A DNA stretch of 64,000 nucleotides from Arthrobacter sp. MYb229 (GTDB lineage Bacteria > Actinomycetota > Actinomycetes > Actinomycetales > Micrococcaceae): positions 62,001 through 126,000 of the forward strand of contig NZ_PCPS01000005.1 in assembly GCF_002975405.1 (NCBI RefSeq). Direction: 5' to 3'. The stretch's first letter is position 1. Each line of letters starts with the position of its first letter. Positions 62,077 to 64,000 of this stretch are shown one piece after another. Position numbers and translations under genes: made by a program. Under the pieces are notes generated by a model that saw only the letters and a program-made list of their open reading frames with translations, was not told the origin of the DNA and made no database searches.

Positions 62077-64000
62077 CTAGTTGCTGCTGGCCTGCAGCAC
62101 CAATTCTGCGTTGCCGGTCAGCGGATCCGAGCCGGCATCGCCCTGGTCGGTGTACGTGGCGTTGAAGACTGCCGACAGGTCATCGACTTCCGGGTCATGG
62201 CCTTCTGGCACCGTGGTGACGAAGGAGCCCGTGCAGCCGCTCGTGGTCGTCTGCGGGTGGCCGTGCGTGTGGTGGCCCAAGATGTAGCTCACTTCCACGC
62301 GCGCACAGTCAACCGGCTGGTCGTCGGTGACCTTGACCTCGTAGTTGACGGTATCTCCGAACGTGAAGTCCTGGCCCGCGACCGGAGTAATGAATTCAAC
62401 AACCGGCTGCTGGTTGCCGACCTCGATTTCCACCTCTGCCGAGCTGTGGCGGCCACGGTGCTTGCCACCGATATCGGTGACCGTCAGGGTGGCGAGGTAG
62501 GTGCCGTTCTCCTCGTAGGTATGGCTTGGATTGGCCTTGGTGGAATCCACCGTGCCGTCCGAGTCGAAGTCCCAGGCGTAGCGCAGCTTGTCCCCGTCGG
62601 CATCGCTGGTGCCTTCGCTGGAAAGCTCCACGGTCAGCGGGGCGGTGCCCACGGTCGGGGTGCCTGTTGCGACGGAGATCGGGCTGTGGTTGCCGCCCTC
62701 GCCGATGAAGTCGATGCGCGCAACCTGGGCTTCCTCATTCTCGCCGAAGTAGCCGTTGCCGTATTCGAGCACGTACAGCGCGCCGTTCGGGCCGAATTCC
62801 ATATCGATCGGGTTTTCGGTCACCAAGGTGTCGACCACGCTCTCAATCGCAACTGACCCATCAGCATCAAGGCTCATGGCCTTGAGGTAATCGCGGGTCC
62901 ATTCGTAGAAGAGCGCCTTGCCGTCGAAGTAGGACGGCCAAGCCACGGGATTGGCACCGCGCGTGGCTGCCTTGTCGAACTCATAGGCGGGGCCGGCCAT
63001 CGGGCCGATGCCGCCGGTGCCCAGTTCCGGGAACTGCTCCGAGAGCCCGTAGCTGTACCAGAGGTCGGCGTCGGCCACCGGTGGCAGCTCTCTCAGGCCG
63101 GTGTTGTTCGGCGACTCGTTCACCGGAGCGGCGCAATCGAAAGGCTCTCCGGAAGTCTCGGTAGCGAAGTCGTAGTCGTTATACGGCAGATTCTCGGTGG
63201 CGCAGTACGGCCAGCCGTAGTTGCCAGGTTCGGTGGCCACAAGCCATTTGCCGGTACCGGCCGGGCCGCGGTCCGGGTCGGCGCTGCTCGCATCCGGGGA
63301 GTAGTCCCCGATGTAGAGTTCGCCGGTGCGCTGGTTCACGTCCACACGGAACGGGTTGCGCAGGCCCATCACATAGATCTCCGGGCGGGCCCCGTCGGTG
63401 CCCTGCTCGAAGAGGTTCCCCTCGGGGATGCTGTAGCCGCCGCCATCGGTCGGGGTAATGCGCAGCACCTTGCCGCGCAGGTCGTTGGTGTTGGCCGAGG
63501 TGCGCTGGGCGTCGTAGCCGGGGTTGGAGTCCGGGCGCTCGTCGATTGGCGAGTAGCCGCCGGAGACGAACGGGTTGGTGTCATCGCCCGTTGAGAGGTA
63601 CAAGTTGCCCGCGGCATCGAAGACGATATCGCCGCCGACATGGCAGCATAGGCCGCGGGAGGCCTCGACATCGATGATCTGCTGCTCGCTGGCCAAATCG
63701 ATGCTCTTACCGTCGAACTGGAATCGGGAGAGCCTGCTGACGCCATCAAAAGGGGCGAAATCCTCCGCGGTGCCGCTGGTCGGGGCGTCGCCCTCATTGA
63801 CGTCCGGCGTTGCGGGGTCGTCCACCGGGGTGTCCAGCGGCGGGGCGTAGTAGAGGTAGACCCAGTTGTTCCCCTCGGTCCCGAACTCCGGGTCCAGCGC
63901 GATGCTCTGCAGCCCTTCCTCGTCGTGCCGGTAGACCTCCAGCTCGGCGGCTTGGCTGTTGATGCCGGTCTCCGCGTCGTTGAGCCAGACCTCGCCGCCG
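62077..64000 (-). CDS. PQQ-type sugar dehydrogenase with PKD domain, 5' end outside the window
   Basis: About 640 residues are visible and the frame stays open to the window edge, so the N-terminus is missing. The first part is a glucose/sorbosone-dehydrogenase-type beta-propeller (QSIALDPEFG, HVGGDIVFDAAGNLYLSTGD, RNPFRVDVNQRTGELYIGD). A PKD domain follows (YAWDFDSDGTVD, GTYLATLTVTD), and then a beta-sandwich. Proteins of this layout are usually secreted and act on extracellular sugars or polysaccharides. The exact activity is unknown. Confidence 0.9.
   Translation of the reverse strand, partial: GGEVWLNDAETGINSQAAELEVYRHDEEGLQSIALDPEFGTEGNNWVYLYYAPPLDTPVDDPATPDVNEGDAPTSGTAEDFAPFDGVSRLSRFQFDGKSIDLASEQQIIDVEASRGLCCHVGGDIVFDAAGNLYLSTGDDTNPFVSGGYSPIDERPDSNPGYDAQRTSANTNDLRGKVLRITPTDGGGYSIPEGNLFEQGTDGARPEIYVMGLRNPFRVDVNQRTGELYIGDYSPDASSADPDRGPAGTGKWLVATEPGNYGWPYCATENLPYNDYDFATETSGEPFDCAAPVNESPNNTGLRELPPVADADLWYSYGLSEQFPELGTGGIGPMAGPAYEFDKAATRGANPVAWPSYFDGKALFYEWTRDYLKAMSLDADGSVAIESVVDTLVTENPIDMEFGPNGALYVLEYGNGYFGENEEAQVARIDFIGEGGNHSPISVATGTPTVGTAPLTVELSSEGTSDADGDKLRYAWDFDSDGTVDSTKANPSHTYEENGTYLATLTVTDIGGKHRGRHSSAEVEIEVGNQQPVVEFITPVAGQDFTFGDTVNYEVKVTDDQPVDCARVEVSYILGHHTHGHPQTTTSGCTGSFVTTVPEGHDPEVDDLSAVFNATYTDQGDAGSDPLTGNAELVLQASSN

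Noticed and set aside
1-64000. CRISPR arrays, tRNA or rRNA genes, insertion sequences
   Set aside because: No regularly spaced direct repeats, no cloverleaf or rRNA sequence and no transposase frame was seen on reading both strands.

Overview
The window is high-GC DNA from an actinobacterium. Gene order around recA (recX, recA, DUF3046, clgR, cinA, pgsA, ftsK, then RNase J, dapA, dapB and an M16 peptidase) and the protein sequences point to the Micrococcaceae (Arthrobacter/Glutamicibacter type). The genus is an inference, because no rRNA is present.

Layout. (1) 1-6550 is conserved backbone on the minus strand: recX (partial), recA with a LexA-type box, a DUF3046 gene, clgR, cinA/pncC, pgsA and ftsK. 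(2) 6690-20157 is accessory DNA sitting between ftsK and the RNase J gene. It holds a frameshifted RNase H-like gene, then a seven-gene overlapping operon (15084 down to 7817) that I read as an opine-type (staphylopine-like) zinc metallophore system: lipoprotein receptor, histidine racemase (CntK-like), nicotianamine-synthase-like enzyme (CntL-like), opine dehydrogenase (CntM-like), MFS exporter, FecCD-type permease and FepC-type ATPase. A perfect 7-1-7 Fur/Zur-type palindrome fills its promoter spacer. Next come a four-gene osmoprotectant (OpuC-type) importer and three small secreted or membrane genes. (3) 20449-31923 returns to housekeeping genes (RNase J, dapA, dapB, M16 peptidase, luxS, SAH nucleosidase), interleaved with lipoprotein, secreted and hydrolase genes. 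(4) 32086-52409 is a catabolic island bracketed by two paralogous PaaX-family regulators. A first module (RidA, FAH hydrolase, cupin, TesB thioesterase, aryl-CoA ligase, fused FAD-hydroxylase/OYE reductase) fits CoA-dependent degradation of anthranilate or salicylate. A second (cyclase-family hydrolase, ThDP enzyme, hotdog thioesterase, aromatic-acid MFS permease) could feed it, for example from isatin. A third (MBL hydrolase, MFS, cupin, kynurenine-formamidase-like hydrolase) lies next to the second PaaX gene. (5) 53432-61942 is a sugar or polyol uptake and oxidation locus on divergent strands with a ROK regulator and an unexpected polyprenyl diphosphate synthase gene. (6) The window ends inside a PQQ-type sugar dehydrogenase/PKD protein.

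The most interesting item is the metallophore operon. It combines opine-metallophore biosynthesis with a siderophore-style (FecB/C/D) importer instead of the Opp-type importer of staphylococci, and it has a predicted zinc-responsive switch in its core promoter. Many genes are separated by unusually perfect long hairpins, most of them placed as terminators.
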